DNA of 11,527 bases from contig CAZIXB010000044.1 of NCBI GenBank assembly GCA_964543205.1, positions 1 through 11,527 on the forward strand, given 5' to 3'. Shown one piece after another: positions 1 through 6,917 of this stretch (within the stretch, counting starts at the first letter, position 1; each line of letters opens with the position of its first letter). The notes beneath the pieces are model-generated. The model made no database searches, was not told the origin of the DNA, and was given only the letters and a program-made list of their open reading frames with translations. The DNA is from CAYSRM01 sp964543205. Its GTDB lineage: Bacteria; Verrucomicrobiota; Kiritimatiellia; UBA8416; CAYSRM01. Both the position numbers and the translations under genes were made by a program.

Positions 1-419
1 GGTACGAGCATACTCTTGATCCGAAGAAGAGGTTGACTATTCCTTCTCAATGGCGTGCCCAGGTGAAAGAGTCGAAGAGCCTTTATGTGTTGCCCGATGT
101 CCACGACAAGTGTCTTTCGGTTTATCCGGCTTCTGAGATTGTAAGAAGGATCAAGACCATGCGTGAACATTCGATAGCTGATCCCAAGGCCCGGCAGTTT
201 GCCCGTGTTCTTGCTTCTCATTCGGACCTTGTATCATGGGATTCACAGGGCCGGATCCGGGTAAAAGATGAGCTGATGGCATATGCGGGTCTGGTTGAGA
301 AGGTTGTTTTGATTGGGGCTCTGGATCGGTTTGAGTTGTGGAGTCCAGAAAATCTGAAGGAATCCGGAGATCTGAGCAAGGAAGGGATTCTGGATGCCGC
401 CCAATATGTGGGTTTCTGA
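1..419 (+). CDS. mraZ: MraZ transcriptional regulator, 5' partial
   Basis: MraZ is a DNA-binding protein of the SpoVT/AbrB-like fold that forms ring-shaped oligomers and, where studied, controls transcription of its own dcw operon. The reading frame is open from nucleotide 3 of the window. Its first visible residues, YEHTLDPKKRLTIPSQWR, are the first MraZ half-domain with its DxxxR motif. The second half-domain follows with DSQGRIRV and the typical VVLIGALDRFELWSP segment. The TTG at 33 encodes the Leu of KKRLTIP inside this domain, so it is not the start. The real start lies a few codons upstream, outside the window. About 138 residues are visible, against a usual length near 140 to 150. The first DxxxR reads DPKKR where DxKGR is more common. 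The operator and promoter of the cluster would lie upstream and cannot be seen. The stop is 29 nt before rsmH. Confidence 0.95.
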   Translation, partial: YEHTLDPKKRLTIPSQWRAQVKESKSLYVLPDVHDKCLSVYPASEIVRRIKTMREHSIADPKARQFARVLASHSDLVSWDSQGRIRVKDELMAYAGLVEKVVLIGALDRFELWSPENLKESGDLSKEGILDAAQYVGF

Positions 420-448
420 TTCCCGGTTGTATTTGATTATGGAGCATT

Positions 449-1390
449 ATGCATGAACCTGTACTGGTTGAAGAAGTTATGAAACTCCTTCAAGTCGAAT
501 CAGGAGGAACCTATGTGGACGCCACGGCCGGCGGGGGCGGGCACAGCGAGGAGATTTTGAAGCGAGCATCGAAGCCCGTGAAATTGCTGGCGTTGGACAA
601 AGACGAGGATGCTGTCTGTAAAGTAAAAAGGCGGCTAAACGGGTATGGCAGCGGCCACGAGGTGGCACAGGGTGATTTTTCCGAGTTGGACCGCCTTGCC
701 CGGGAAAACAATTTAAGAGATGTTGACGGGATTCTTATGGATCTTGGAATAAGTTCCAATCAGCTTGCAGACAAATCAAGAGGTTTCAGTTTTGCGGTAG
801 ACGGGCCGCTTGATATGAGGATGGACCTGAGGATGAAGGTAACGGCCGAAGATATTGTTAACAACTGTGAAAGAGAGCGGTTGGAAGAAATATTCAGGGT
901 TTACGGAGAGGAACGTTATGCCAGGAGGATTGCAAGGGCGATTGTCATGGAGAGGAAAAAGGCGCCGGTTGCATCAACGGGCCGCCTGGCAAGCATTGTG
1001 TCATCAGCGGTTCCGCGTCACGGTTCCCGCATTCATCCGGCTACCAGGGTTTTTCAGGCGTTACGGATAGCGGTTAATGATGAGCTTGAGAATTTAAAGA
1101 AAGGCCTTGATGCGGCGCTTGGGCTTCTAAGGCCCGGCGGACGCCTTGCCGCGATATCGTTTCACAGTCTGGAGGACAGGATTGTCAAAAGATTTTTTGT
1201 GGAACATCGCGGCAGGATGGAGTCGTTGCAAGGGGGCGGAGCTGTCTGGAATGGTGTTTATCCCAGAGTGCGGATTATTACGCGCGGTCCGGTAACCGCT
1301 TCTGAGAGTGAAGTGAAGCGAAATCCAAGGTCGAGGTCTGCAAAGCTGAGAGTTTGTGAAAAAAAAGACTCCAGCATTACGGAGGAGTGA
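449..1390 (+). CDS. rsmH: 16S rRNA (cytosine(1402)-N(4))-methyltransferase RsmH (MraW)
   Basis: RsmH uses S-adenosylmethionine to methylate N4 of C1402 in the decoding centre of 16S rRNA, and it is normally the second gene of dcw clusters. The protein has 313 residues, the usual family length. It starts with the characteristic MHEPVL. The SAM-binding loop DATAGGGGHS is at residues 24-33, an acidic ALDKDEDAV segment near 48-56, MDLGISSNQL at 97-106 and the RGFSF...LDMRMD signature at 111-126. Further on come RIHPATRVFQALRIAVNDEL, PGGRLAAISFHSLEDR and the C-terminal NPRSRSAKLR. The ATG at 449 is preceded by GGAG at 441-444, four bases away, which supports this start. The stop lies one base before the start of the ftsL-like gene, so the two are probably translationally coupled. 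Nothing looks broken. Confidence 0.98.
   Translation: MHEPVLVEEVMKLLQVESGGTYVDATAGGGGHSEEILKRASKPVKLLALDKDEDAVCKVKRRLNGYGSGHEVAQGDFSELDRLARENNLRDVDGILMDLGISSNQLADKSRGFSFAVDGPLDMRMDLRMKVTAEDIVNNCERERLEEIFRVYGEERYARRIARAIVMERKKAPVASTGRLASIVSSAVPRHGSRIHPATRVFQALRIAVNDELENLKKGLDAALGLLRPGGRLAAISFHSLEDRIVKRFFVEHRGRMESLQGGGAVWNGVYPRVRIITRGPVTASESEVKRNPRSRSAKLRVCEKKDSSITEE
1381..1387 (+). promoter_or_regulatory. Ribosome binding site that fixes the ftsL-like start
   Basis: GGAGGAG lies directly before the TGA of rsmH and about 4-6 bases upstream of the ATG at 1392. It is a near-perfect Shine-Dalgarno sequence. It argues for initiation at 1392 rather than at the in-frame ATG at 1356, which lies inside rsmH. 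Confidence 0.8.
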
Positions 1391-1391
1391 T

Positions 1392-1781
1392 ATGGCAAAA
1401 CGAAACAACAGGAAGAAGAAGGCGGACGGCTTTATCTTTCCCGTTCCGTTTGCGATGGTGGTTATTTTTGCTTCGACGTTGGCTTTAGCCTATGTGTGGC
1501 TGGGATGCAGGTGCGAGGCAGTGGGAAGAGAGATAAAAGCGCTGGAAATTGAGAATGAGGAATTGCGGCGCAATTATGTAAATGAGAATTACAAATGGAC
1601 ACGTATGAAGTCGCCGCAAAATCTGGAGAGTAAGCTCAGGGCAATGAACATAGCTATGGATTGGCCCCGAAAGGACCAGGTTGTGATCCTTCCTTTGCGC
1701 CACCCTGATCCGGACAGAAGAATCATAGGCGAGGATGCTCTGGTCCATATTTCCAGGGACAGAAGGGTTCGTAATGAATGA
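1392..1781 (+). CDS. ftsL: FtsL-like bitopic division protein
   Basis: This is a 129-residue protein with the architecture of FtsL. It has a short, very basic cytoplasmic tail (MAKRNNRKKK), one membrane span at about residues 15-38, and then a probable coiled coil at about 42-66 (REIKALEIENEELRRNY). A KSPQNLESKLRAMN segment and a charged periplasmic tail follow. FtsL proteins are divisome scaffolds that pair with FtsB and FtsQ and activate FtsW-FtsI. Sequence conservation in the family is very low, so the call rests on topology, size and position between rsmH and ftsI, where ftsL belongs in dcw clusters. The start at 1392 was chosen over 1356 because of the strong GGAGGAG at 1381. The last codons overlap the start of ftsI by 8 bases. 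The C-terminal tail after the coiled coil is fairly long and has no recognisable motif. Confidence 0.7.
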   Translation: MAKRNNRKKKADGFIFPVPFAMVVIFASTLALAYVWLGCRCEAVGREIKALEIENEELRRNYVNENYKWTRMKSPQNLESKLRAMNIAMDWPRKDQVVILPLRHPDPDRRIIGEDALVHISRDRRVRNE

Positions 1782-3486
1782 CCGGGCGATAAAACTCAGG
1801 TTTGCGGTAGGAGCTGTTTTCCTTTTGGCCGCTATGTCGGGGCTGGGTTCACGCCTGGCCTTTTTGCATATATGGCAATACGACCCGAGCATTGACCGTA
1901 GCATGGAGAAATCCATCATTGCCGGGCGGGGCAACATCTATGACAGCAGCGAAGGCGGCAACATCATGGCTTTGAATCTGGCCGTAAAGGATGTCTGCGC
2001 CGATCCATGGAAAGTGAGCGCTTCGGACAATCTTGACATTGTTTCGGAAAACCTGGCCGATGCGCTGCAAATAGATATCAAGAAGATTCGCCGGCGTCTT
2101 GACCGAGACGACAAAAGATTTGCCTATATTAAGCGTTATGTTCCGGCGAGCGACGCCGAACCGCTCCAGAACCTGCCGGGAGTTTTTCTGCGTGACGCAA
2201 CTGTCCGTTATTATCCGCAAGGCCGGTTTATGTGTCACGTTCTGGGTTTTGTGAATTATGAAGCAATTGGATGTTCGGGCGTTGAACAAGCTATGAACAG
2301 TTATCTGAAGGGTACGCCGGGTCTTGTTGAAAGCCGTGTAAACGCGTTGCGCCAGGAAATGTACTGGCACCGGGACAAGTGGGTGCCGGCGCTCAAGGGC
2401 GCGGATGTGCGCCTTGCTTTGGACCAGAACATCCAGTACATAGTCGAGCAGGTCCTGGAAGAGACAGTTTCCCGGCATAATGCAAAGGGAGCATGGGCGA
2501 TTGTTCAGCGGGTAAGAACAGGACAGATTCTGGCAATGGCAAGCCGACCGGCTTTTAACCTGAATGAATTTAGAACATCCACTCCTGATTCCCGTCTAAA
2601 CCGGGCTATCGGGTATGTGTATGAGCCCGGTTCAACTTTCAAGGCAATTACACTGGCTGCCGCCCTTGATCATGGGGTAGTGAAAGCGGAGGACGTTTTT
2701 GATTGTGAGGGCGGTTCCTGGAGTTATGCCAGACGGCTTTTGCGCGATTACCACGCGTTTGATGAGCTTACCGTTGCGGATATTCTCAAGAAATCCAGCA
2801 ATATTGGAGCGGCTAAAATTGCGCTGGCGACTGGAGATCAGCGTCTCTACAGGTATCTGAAGATGTTTTCGATAGGAAGCGAGCTGGGTATTGATCTGCC
2901 TGGAGAAGAGCGGGGGATACTGCATCCGGTTTCAAAATGGACAAAGATCAGTCCGACCAGGATTGCAATAGGCCATGGAGTAGCGGTGACTTCCCTGCAG
3001 ATGCTTGGAGCTGTTTGCGCGATAGCAAACGACGGTTATCTGATGCGTCCGTACGTAGTGAACAGAGTTGAGCGGGCGCACGGGGTTATTCTTAAGGAGA
3101 ATAAACCGGAAATTATAGCAAAGCCGATATCTTATGAAACCGCCCAGACAATGAAGAAACTCCTGGCCAGTGTGACCGGCGAAGGGGGAACAGGCAGGCG
3201 CGCCAGGATTGATGGATACACCGTTGCAGGAAAGACCGGAACAGCCCAGAAAGCCGTGGACGGTCGGTATTCGAACGAGGCCTATGTCGCTTCCTTTGTA
3301 GGTTTTGTTCCTGTGGAAACTCCGGAGATAGGAGTAATTGTTGTGGTGGATGAGCCGCAGCCATTGCATACGGGAGGCCGGGTTGCCGCCCCGGCATTCA
3401 AAGAGATTGCGTCAGGTTCCCTTCGCTACCTGGATGCTTCGGGTGAATTCCCTGCCTACAGGTTGGTTCGATCGAAGTCGTATTGA
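1774..3486 (+). CDS. ftsI: Class B penicillin-binding protein, FtsI/PBP3-type D,D-transpeptidase
   Basis: This is the septal peptidoglycan transpeptidase that cross-links glycan strands made by its partner FtsW. The protein has 570 residues, typical for FtsI. It has a short cytoplasmic end and a single signal-anchor span at about residues 9-30. A PBP dimerisation (pedestal) domain follows, then the transpeptidase domain. All three catalytic motifs are present: SxxK as STFK with nucleophile S287 and K290, SxN as SSN at 341-343, and KTGT at 487-490. No PASTA domain follows. The start at 1774 overlaps the ftsL-like stop (ATGAATGA) and has AAGGG at 1763-1767. The in-frame ATG at 1735 would put extra residues ahead of the anchor and overlap ftsL more deeply. 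The pedestal box usually reading RGxIxDR is here RGNIYDSS, lacking the final Arg. Direct coupling to the ftsL-like gene fits a shared divisome complex. Confidence 0.96.
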   Translation: MNDRAIKLRFAVGAVFLLAAMSGLGSRLAFLHIWQYDPSIDRSMEKSIIAGRGNIYDSSEGGNIMALNLAVKDVCADPWKVSASDNLDIVSENLADALQIDIKKIRRRLDRDDKRFAYIKRYVPASDAEPLQNLPGVFLRDATVRYYPQGRFMCHVLGFVNYEAIGCSGVEQAMNSYLKGTPGLVESRVNALRQEMYWHRDKWVPALKGADVRLALDQNIQYIVEQVLEETVSRHNAKGAWAIVQRVRTGQILAMASRPAFNLNEFRTSTPDSRLNRAIGYVYEPGSTFKAITLAAALDHGVVKAEDVFDCEGGSWSYARRLLRDYHAFDELTVADILKKSSNIGAAKIALATGDQRLYRYLKMFSIGSELGIDLPGEERGILHPVSKWTKISPTRIAIGHGVAVTSLQMLGAVCAIANDGYLMRPYVVNRVERAHGVILKENKPEIIAKPISYETAQTMKKLLASVTGEGGTGRRARIDGYTVAGKTGTAQKAVDGRYSNEAYVASFVGFVPVETPEIGVIVVVDEPQPLHTGGRVAAPAFKEIASGSLRYLDASGEFPAYRLVRSKSY

Positions 3487-3540
3487 TCGCGTTACGTCAA
3501 TATGTATCGGTGATCCGGCGAATGTTGAAAATTTGAATAT

Positions 3541-3545
3541 GGAGG
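3541..3545 (+). promoter_or_regulatory. Shine-Dalgarno sequence before a possible small ORF
   Basis: GGAGG lies six bases before the ATG at 3552 in the spacer between ftsI and murE. It is one of the strongest ribosome binding sites in the window. It is the main reason to consider the short ORF behind it real, and it favours 3552 over the ATG at 3546, which has no room for this site. Confidence 0.5.
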
Positions 3546-3551
3546 ATGACA

Positions 3552-3749
3552 ATGAAAGTTCAGGACAGCGCAAATTACGATAGCCGCATACTTGGTCGTT
3601 CCAGAGTTCTCGGCGCTCTGGGATGGGAGATCTGCAAAGGATTCGGGGCCGACTATGGCCAGAGGTATCGGGTCTGTTCGGCCAAAGAACGAAGATTGAA
3701 GATGAGACTTGCTTCGACTGTTCTAGGCTCTACGGGAACCAGCTTCTAA
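3552..3749 (+). CDS. Possible small protein of unknown function between ftsI and murE
   Basis: I do not recognise this 65-codon ORF. It fills most of the 284-nt gap between ftsI and murE, has a good ribosome binding site (GGAGG at 3541) and ends 21 bases before murE. The product would be basic and soluble, with no clear membrane span or signal peptide. It is rich in Arg, Gly and Ser, with two Cys, and has a central GALGWEICKGFGADYGQRY segment. Codon use is not obviously different from the neighbours. The same DNA also contains a hairpin at 3598-3624, so the gap may instead be an untranslated leader for murE. Short length and lack of any family match keep confidence low. Confidence 0.35.
   Translation: MKVQDSANYDSRILGRSRVLGALGWEICKGFGADYGQRYRVCSAKERRLKMRLASTVLGSTGTSF
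3598..3624 (+). other. Hairpin in the ftsI-murE spacer
   Basis: CCAGAG at 3601-3606 pairs perfectly with CTCTGG at 3616-3621 around a 9-base loop. The stem can grow to nine pairs with flanking A-U and G-U pairs out to 3598 and 3624. No T-run follows, so it is not an intrinsic terminator. It could be a leader structure for murE, or chance inside the small ORF. Confidence 0.3.
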
Positions 3750-3770
3750 AGGAGAAGGCAGGTTGTAGAA

Positions 3771-5225
3771 ATGAAGTTCAGGAAATTTATAAGGGGGGTT
3801 AAAACCGAATCGGTTTCAGGAAGGATTCCCGCAGATGTCAGCGGTATTACATGCGATTCGAGAAGCGTAAGACAAGGCAATGCCTTTGTAGCCATTAAAG
3901 GGCGGAAGGCGGACGGAGCTGATTACATATCAGATGCGCTGGCAAAGAGAGCTTCTGTTATTGTTACCGACAGGCCAGCGCGCATTCCTCGCGGCACATG
4001 CCATGTTGTTGTGCCCGACTGTCGCGATGCGTTGGCAGATCTTTCGGCAAACTATTATGGCAGGCCTTCTCAAAACATGGAGGTTATCGGAGTAACCGGG
4101 ACCAACGGAAAGACCACGGTTGCCTTCCTGGTGGCGGGCGTCCTCCAGGATGCAGGCCGGGATCCCGGTGTAATAGGCACGGTGGAGTATCGTATTGCGG
4201 ACAGGGTAATACCCGCCGCCAGAACCACGCCTGACCCCCCTGTTTTGCATTCTTTGCTTTCCAAGATGAAAGAGGCAGGCTGCGGCAGCGTGGTAATGGA
4301 GGTTTCTTCTCATGCGCTTGTGCAGAAGCGGGTGCGGGCTGTAAACTTTGATATTGCGGTTTTTACCAACCTCACTCGCGACCATCTGGACTATCATAAG
4401 ACCCAGGAGGATTACTTCGAAGCCAAGGCTATGCTTTTCCGGCAGCTTCGATCTGCTGGAAAAAAAAGGTTTGCAATACTCAATGCCGACGACCCGTTTG
4501 CCGTTCGGTTGGCCGGAAGGGAGGACATTGACGCCACTTTTTTGACTTTCGGCATTGAGAGAAATGCGGATGTTTCGGCTGAAAACATAGATCTTACCCA
4601 TGAGGGCAGCTCGTATGAGATAAGTTCTCCATGGGGCGGAGGGAAGATGGTCTCGAGCTTGTTGGGCAGGTTCAATATCTATAACGTCCTGGCTGCTTTC
4701 TCGATATGCGGGGCGCTTGGCATTGAGGCCGAAGTGTCGCTGCGGTCCCTTGCATCGGCGCAAAAGGTGCCCGGAAGACTGGAACAAGTTCATTCTGGCA
4801 GGTTCAGTGTTTTTGTTGACTATGCTCACACCGACGACGCACTTGAGCATGTTCTGTCAACCTTGCGGGAAATAACGCCTAACCGTCTTATAATTGTTTT
4901 CGGATGCGGCGGAGACCGCGACAGAAGCAAGAGGCCCGCGATGGGAAGAGTTGCCGGGAAGCTTGCTGATAAGTGTTATCTGACTTCTGACAATCCCAGG
5001 AGCGAGGAACCGGATGCAATACTTCGCGAAATTGAAAAGGGCATCGGTCCGGGCGCCGACTATGAAGTTGTGGAGGATCGCGAATCAGCAATTCGAATGG
5101 CTGTTGAATCCGCCCGGCAGGGCGACGTGGTGTTGATTGCCGGAAAGGGCCATGAGACATTCCAGGAGTTTGCAAACAAGACTGTGCCGTTTGATGACAG
5201 GCTTGTGGCGCGGAAGTATCTATGA
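3771..5225 (+). CDS. murE: UDP-MurNAc-L-Ala-D-Glu:meso-diaminopimelate ligase MurE
   Basis: MurE is the cytoplasmic ATP-dependent Mur ligase that adds the third stem-peptide residue to UDP-MurNAc-L-Ala-D-Glu. It has 484 residues, a normal length. The N-terminal substrate domain shows ITCDSRSVRQGNAFVAIKG. The ATP loop GVTGTNGKTT is at residues 107-116 with K114. TTPDPP, MEVSSHAL and the TNLTRDHLDYH box follow. K219 in FEAKAMLF is the probable carbamylated Mg-binding lysine. The Asn motif is GRFNIYN. The C-terminal domain has DYAHTDDALEHVL, FGCGGDRDRSKRP and IAGKGHE. DNPR at 407-410 is the signature of meso-DAP-adding enzymes, as opposed to Lys-adding ones. The ATG at 3771 has AGGT eight bases upstream and a stronger AAGGAG at 3749-3754, which is too far away to be ideal. 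The stop overlaps the murF start (ATGA). Confidence 0.97.
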   Translation: MKFRKFIRGVKTESVSGRIPADVSGITCDSRSVRQGNAFVAIKGRKADGADYISDALAKRASVIVTDRPARIPRGTCHVVVPDCRDALADLSANYYGRPSQNMEVIGVTGTNGKTTVAFLVAGVLQDAGRDPGVIGTVEYRIADRVIPAARTTPDPPVLHSLLSKMKEAGCGSVVMEVSSHALVQKRVRAVNFDIAVFTNLTRDHLDYHKTQEDYFEAKAMLFRQLRSAGKKRFAILNADDPFAVRLAGREDIDATFLTFGIERNADVSAENIDLTHEGSSYEISSPWGGGKMVSSLLGRFNIYNVLAAFSICGALGIEAEVSLRSLASAQKVPGRLEQVHSGRFSVFVDYAHTDDALEHVLSTLREITPNRLIIVFGCGGDRDRSKRPAMGRVAGKLADKCYLTSDNPRSEEPDAILREIEKGIGPGADYEVVEDRESAIRMAVESARQGDVVLIAGKGHETFQEFANKTVPFDDRLVARKYL

Positions 5226-6643
5226 GTAAAAAAATTGCGGTTGAAAAACTGGCGGAATGGACCGGTGGCCGTTGGATGTATTCTCAACCCGGCTCAATAG
5301 GCAGAATCTGCCATGATACACGGTTGCTTGATGGCGGGGATGTTTACGTTGCGCTAAAAGGGGAACGCTTTGACGGGCACGATTTTGTTGAGGACGCTTT
5401 TGAGAAGGGTGCAGCGGCCTCGATTGTGAACGAAAACTGGAGAGGCTTCTTTGACTGGTCCAACGGAAACTCTTTTCCGAATCGTCCCTTGTTGCAGGTG
5501 CCCGACACGGCCAGAGCGCTAATGGACATGGGAAGAGGCTACAGGGATGAGCTTGACATAAAGGTTGTCGGGATAACGGGCAGCGCCGGAAAAACTACGA
5601 CGAAGGAGCTTACGGCAGACATGCTCAGCAGCAGTTATCATGTAGGGCGGACAATAGGCAACTGGAATAATAAAATTGGCGTGCCGTTGAGCATACTTGG
5701 GTTGCCGGTAAACACCGAGGTGGGTGTTCTGGAAGTTGGAACCAACCATCCCGGAGAACTGCGTCCGTTATGCGCTGCAATAAGACCTGAGGTCGGATTG
5801 ATAACCACAATTGCGCCGGTTCATATTGAGCACTTTGCTTCGCTTGAAGCCATTGCGGAGGAAAAAGCAGAACTTATCCGCGCGCTTCCTCCAGACGGAT
5901 TGGCAATTATGCCTGAACCTGTGGCTTCTTTTGATGCGGTACGGGCTGCTTTGAACTGCCGGCTTCTGACTGTTGGAATTGGCGAGGGCAGCGGATACAA
6001 TTGCATTTCTATGGATCGAGAGAAGTGGTTGGCTAAAATCCACGAGGTTGCAACCGGAGAAGATGTTGAAATTGAAGCGCCTGTGCCCGGGGAACACAAC
6101 CTGATGAACCTGATGATTGCTGTTGCAGCCGCACGTCACTACAAGGCGCCTTGGGAATCTATCCGCGCGGCTATAAGGGCCTACAGGCCGCCGCATATGC
6201 GTTGGGAGGCCCGGATTATTGCTTCGAGGAAAGTTATCAACGATGCATACAACGCCAATCCTTTGAGTATGCGCGCGGCAATAGATACGTTTCTGACCCG
6301 GAATCATAAAAAGAGATGGTTGATTCTCGGGGGAATGGCCGAGCTGGGTAAAGCGGAGACTTCGGAGCATCTGAGGCTCGGGCAATACATAGGGTTAAAG
6401 TGTTGGGACGGGGTTATTTTAATCGGGGAGCCAGGAGAGAAGATAGCCGAAGGGATTCGCATTACCAGGGGAGCCACTAAATCGGTCTACTTAGCGGAGA
6501 ATAACAGGCAAGCGGCTGAAATCGCTGCCGAGAACGTTGCCAAACGCTCCGAGATTCTTCTCAAGGGTTCAAGATTTGTGAAGATGGAAACAATAGTTGA
6601 AGATCTGTTGGAAATCTGGGAAAAAAGACCGGTAGTCAGATGA
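5222..6643 (+). CDS. murF: UDP-MurNAc-tripeptide:D-Ala-D-Ala ligase MurF
   Basis: MurF performs the last cytoplasmic Mur ligase step, adding D-Ala-D-Ala to UDP-MurNAc-tripeptide with ATP to give the pentapeptide that MraY uses. It has 473 residues, the usual length. The N-terminal domain has ICHDTRLLDGGDVYVALKG. The ATP loop GITGSAGKTT starts at residue 117 with K124. Family boxes follow: TIGNWNNKIGVPLSIL, EVGTNHPGELRPL, and TIAPVHIEHF with the EEKAEL lysine K215. The Asn motif is the canonical GEHNLMN. Near the end are NDAYNANPLSM (D341), LILGGMAELG and LLKGSRFVKME. Its ATG overlaps the murE stop and there is only a weak upstream ribosome binding site, so translation is probably coupled to murE. 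Its own stop overlaps the ATG of a possible small ORF in the same ATGA manner. Confidence 0.97.
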   Translation: MSKKIAVEKLAEWTGGRWMYSQPGSIGRICHDTRLLDGGDVYVALKGERFDGHDFVEDAFEKGAAASIVNENWRGFFDWSNGNSFPNRPLLQVPDTARALMDMGRGYRDELDIKVVGITGSAGKTTTKELTADMLSSSYHVGRTIGNWNNKIGVPLSILGLPVNTEVGVLEVGTNHPGELRPLCAAIRPEVGLITTIAPVHIEHFASLEAIAEEKAELIRALPPDGLAIMPEPVASFDAVRAALNCRLLTVGIGEGSGYNCISMDREKWLAKIHEVATGEDVEIEAPVPGEHNLMNLMIAVAAARHYKAPWESIRAAIRAYRPPHMRWEARIIASRKVINDAYNANPLSMRAAIDTFLTRNHKKRWLILGGMAELGKAETSEHLRLGQYIGLKCWDGVILIGEPGEKIAEGIRITRGATKSVYLAENNRQAAEIAAENVAKRSEILLKGSRFVKMETIVEDLLEIWEKRPVVR

Positions 6644-6828
6644 GTTATACAATAAAAGAAAACAAAGGCACAGTAACACGGACAGGCGCGCGAGGCAGGA
6701 AAGAGCGCGCAGATGCTGTTAGCGCCTGGAACAAAAATGAAAAGTCAGCCCGTCGTTCTGCTGTCTTGTCAAGGATGCCCAATGGTGATCCTCCTTCTGT
6801 AATGTTGTGGGGATGCGAAGACGATTAG
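6640..6828 (+). CDS. Possible small hydrophilic protein of unknown function after murF
   Basis: This 62-codon ORF begins in an ATGA overlap with the murF stop, the same arrangement that joins murE to murF. It ends 89 bases before mraY. I do not recognise the product. It is hydrophilic and strongly basic over the first two thirds (KENKGTVTRTGARGRKER and ARRSAV), then has a short neutral to acidic end (VMLWGCEDD). There is no membrane span or signal peptide. The stop-start overlap and an uninterrupted frame are the only positive evidence. Nothing resembling a Shine-Dalgarno sequence beyond the end of murF is evident. It could equally be an untranslated spacer that is open by chance. Confidence 0.3.
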   Translation: MSYTIKENKGTVTRTGARGRKERADAVSAWNKNEKSARRSAVLSRMPNGDPPSVMLWGCEDD

Positions 6829-6855
6829 ATTGGGCTGCCATTCGCTGATTGGCGG

Positions 6856-6908
6856 CAGAATTTAAGACCTGGCGGCAACGGCGGCATTTTGTGCGGCTTA
6901 AAATTCTG
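6856..6908 (+). promoter_or_regulatory. Inverted repeat in the mraY leader, touching its ribosome binding site
   Basis: CAGAATTTAAG at 6856-6866 pairs with CTTAAAATTCTG at 6897-6908, giving eleven base pairs with a single bulged A. The 30-base loop is GC-rich and contains GGCGGCA twice (6871 and 6880). A third copy straddles the base of the left arm (6851). The last base of the right arm is the first base of the GAGGT ribosome binding site of mraY. The hairpin is not followed by a T-run, so it is not an intrinsic terminator. A role in mraY translation or mRNA processing is inference. Confidence 0.5.
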
Positions 6909-6912
6909 AGGT
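6908..6912 (+). promoter_or_regulatory. Ribosome binding site of mraY
   Basis: GAGGT lies five bases before the ATG at 6918 and abuts the right arm of the inverted repeat upstream, so pairing of the arms could limit ribosome access. Confidence 0.65.
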
Positions 6913-6917
6913 AGAAA

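Noticed and set aside
33..419. mraZ starting at the TTG at position 33
   Set aside because: The frame is open upstream and encodes YEHTLDPKKR, an essential part of the first MraZ half-domain, so the TTG is an internal Leu codon and the gene is cut by the window edge.
1356..1391. Earlier ATG for the ftsL-like gene
   Set aside because: It lies within rsmH without a ribosome binding site, whereas the ATG at 1392 has GGAGGAG at the right distance.
1735..1773. Earlier ATG for ftsI
   Set aside because: It would overlap the ftsL-like gene by 47 bases and add residues before the signal anchor. The ATG at 1774 has AAGGG upstream and the usual short overlap.
1849..2478. Long antisense ORF inside ftsI (209 codons)
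   Set aside because: It lies wholly opposite a well-supported gene, has no recognisable domain, and its composition is that of a shadow frame. The same holds for the antisense frames at 3930-4850 and 5768-6385.
3467..3476. Perfect 10-base palindrome TTCGATCGAA at the end of ftsI
   Set aside because: It is inside the coding region, occurs once as far as I can see, and is short enough to be chance.
6856..6908. Intrinsic terminator before mraY
   Set aside because: The stem is AT-rich with a long 30-base loop and no T-run follows; the genes on both sides belong to one pathway.
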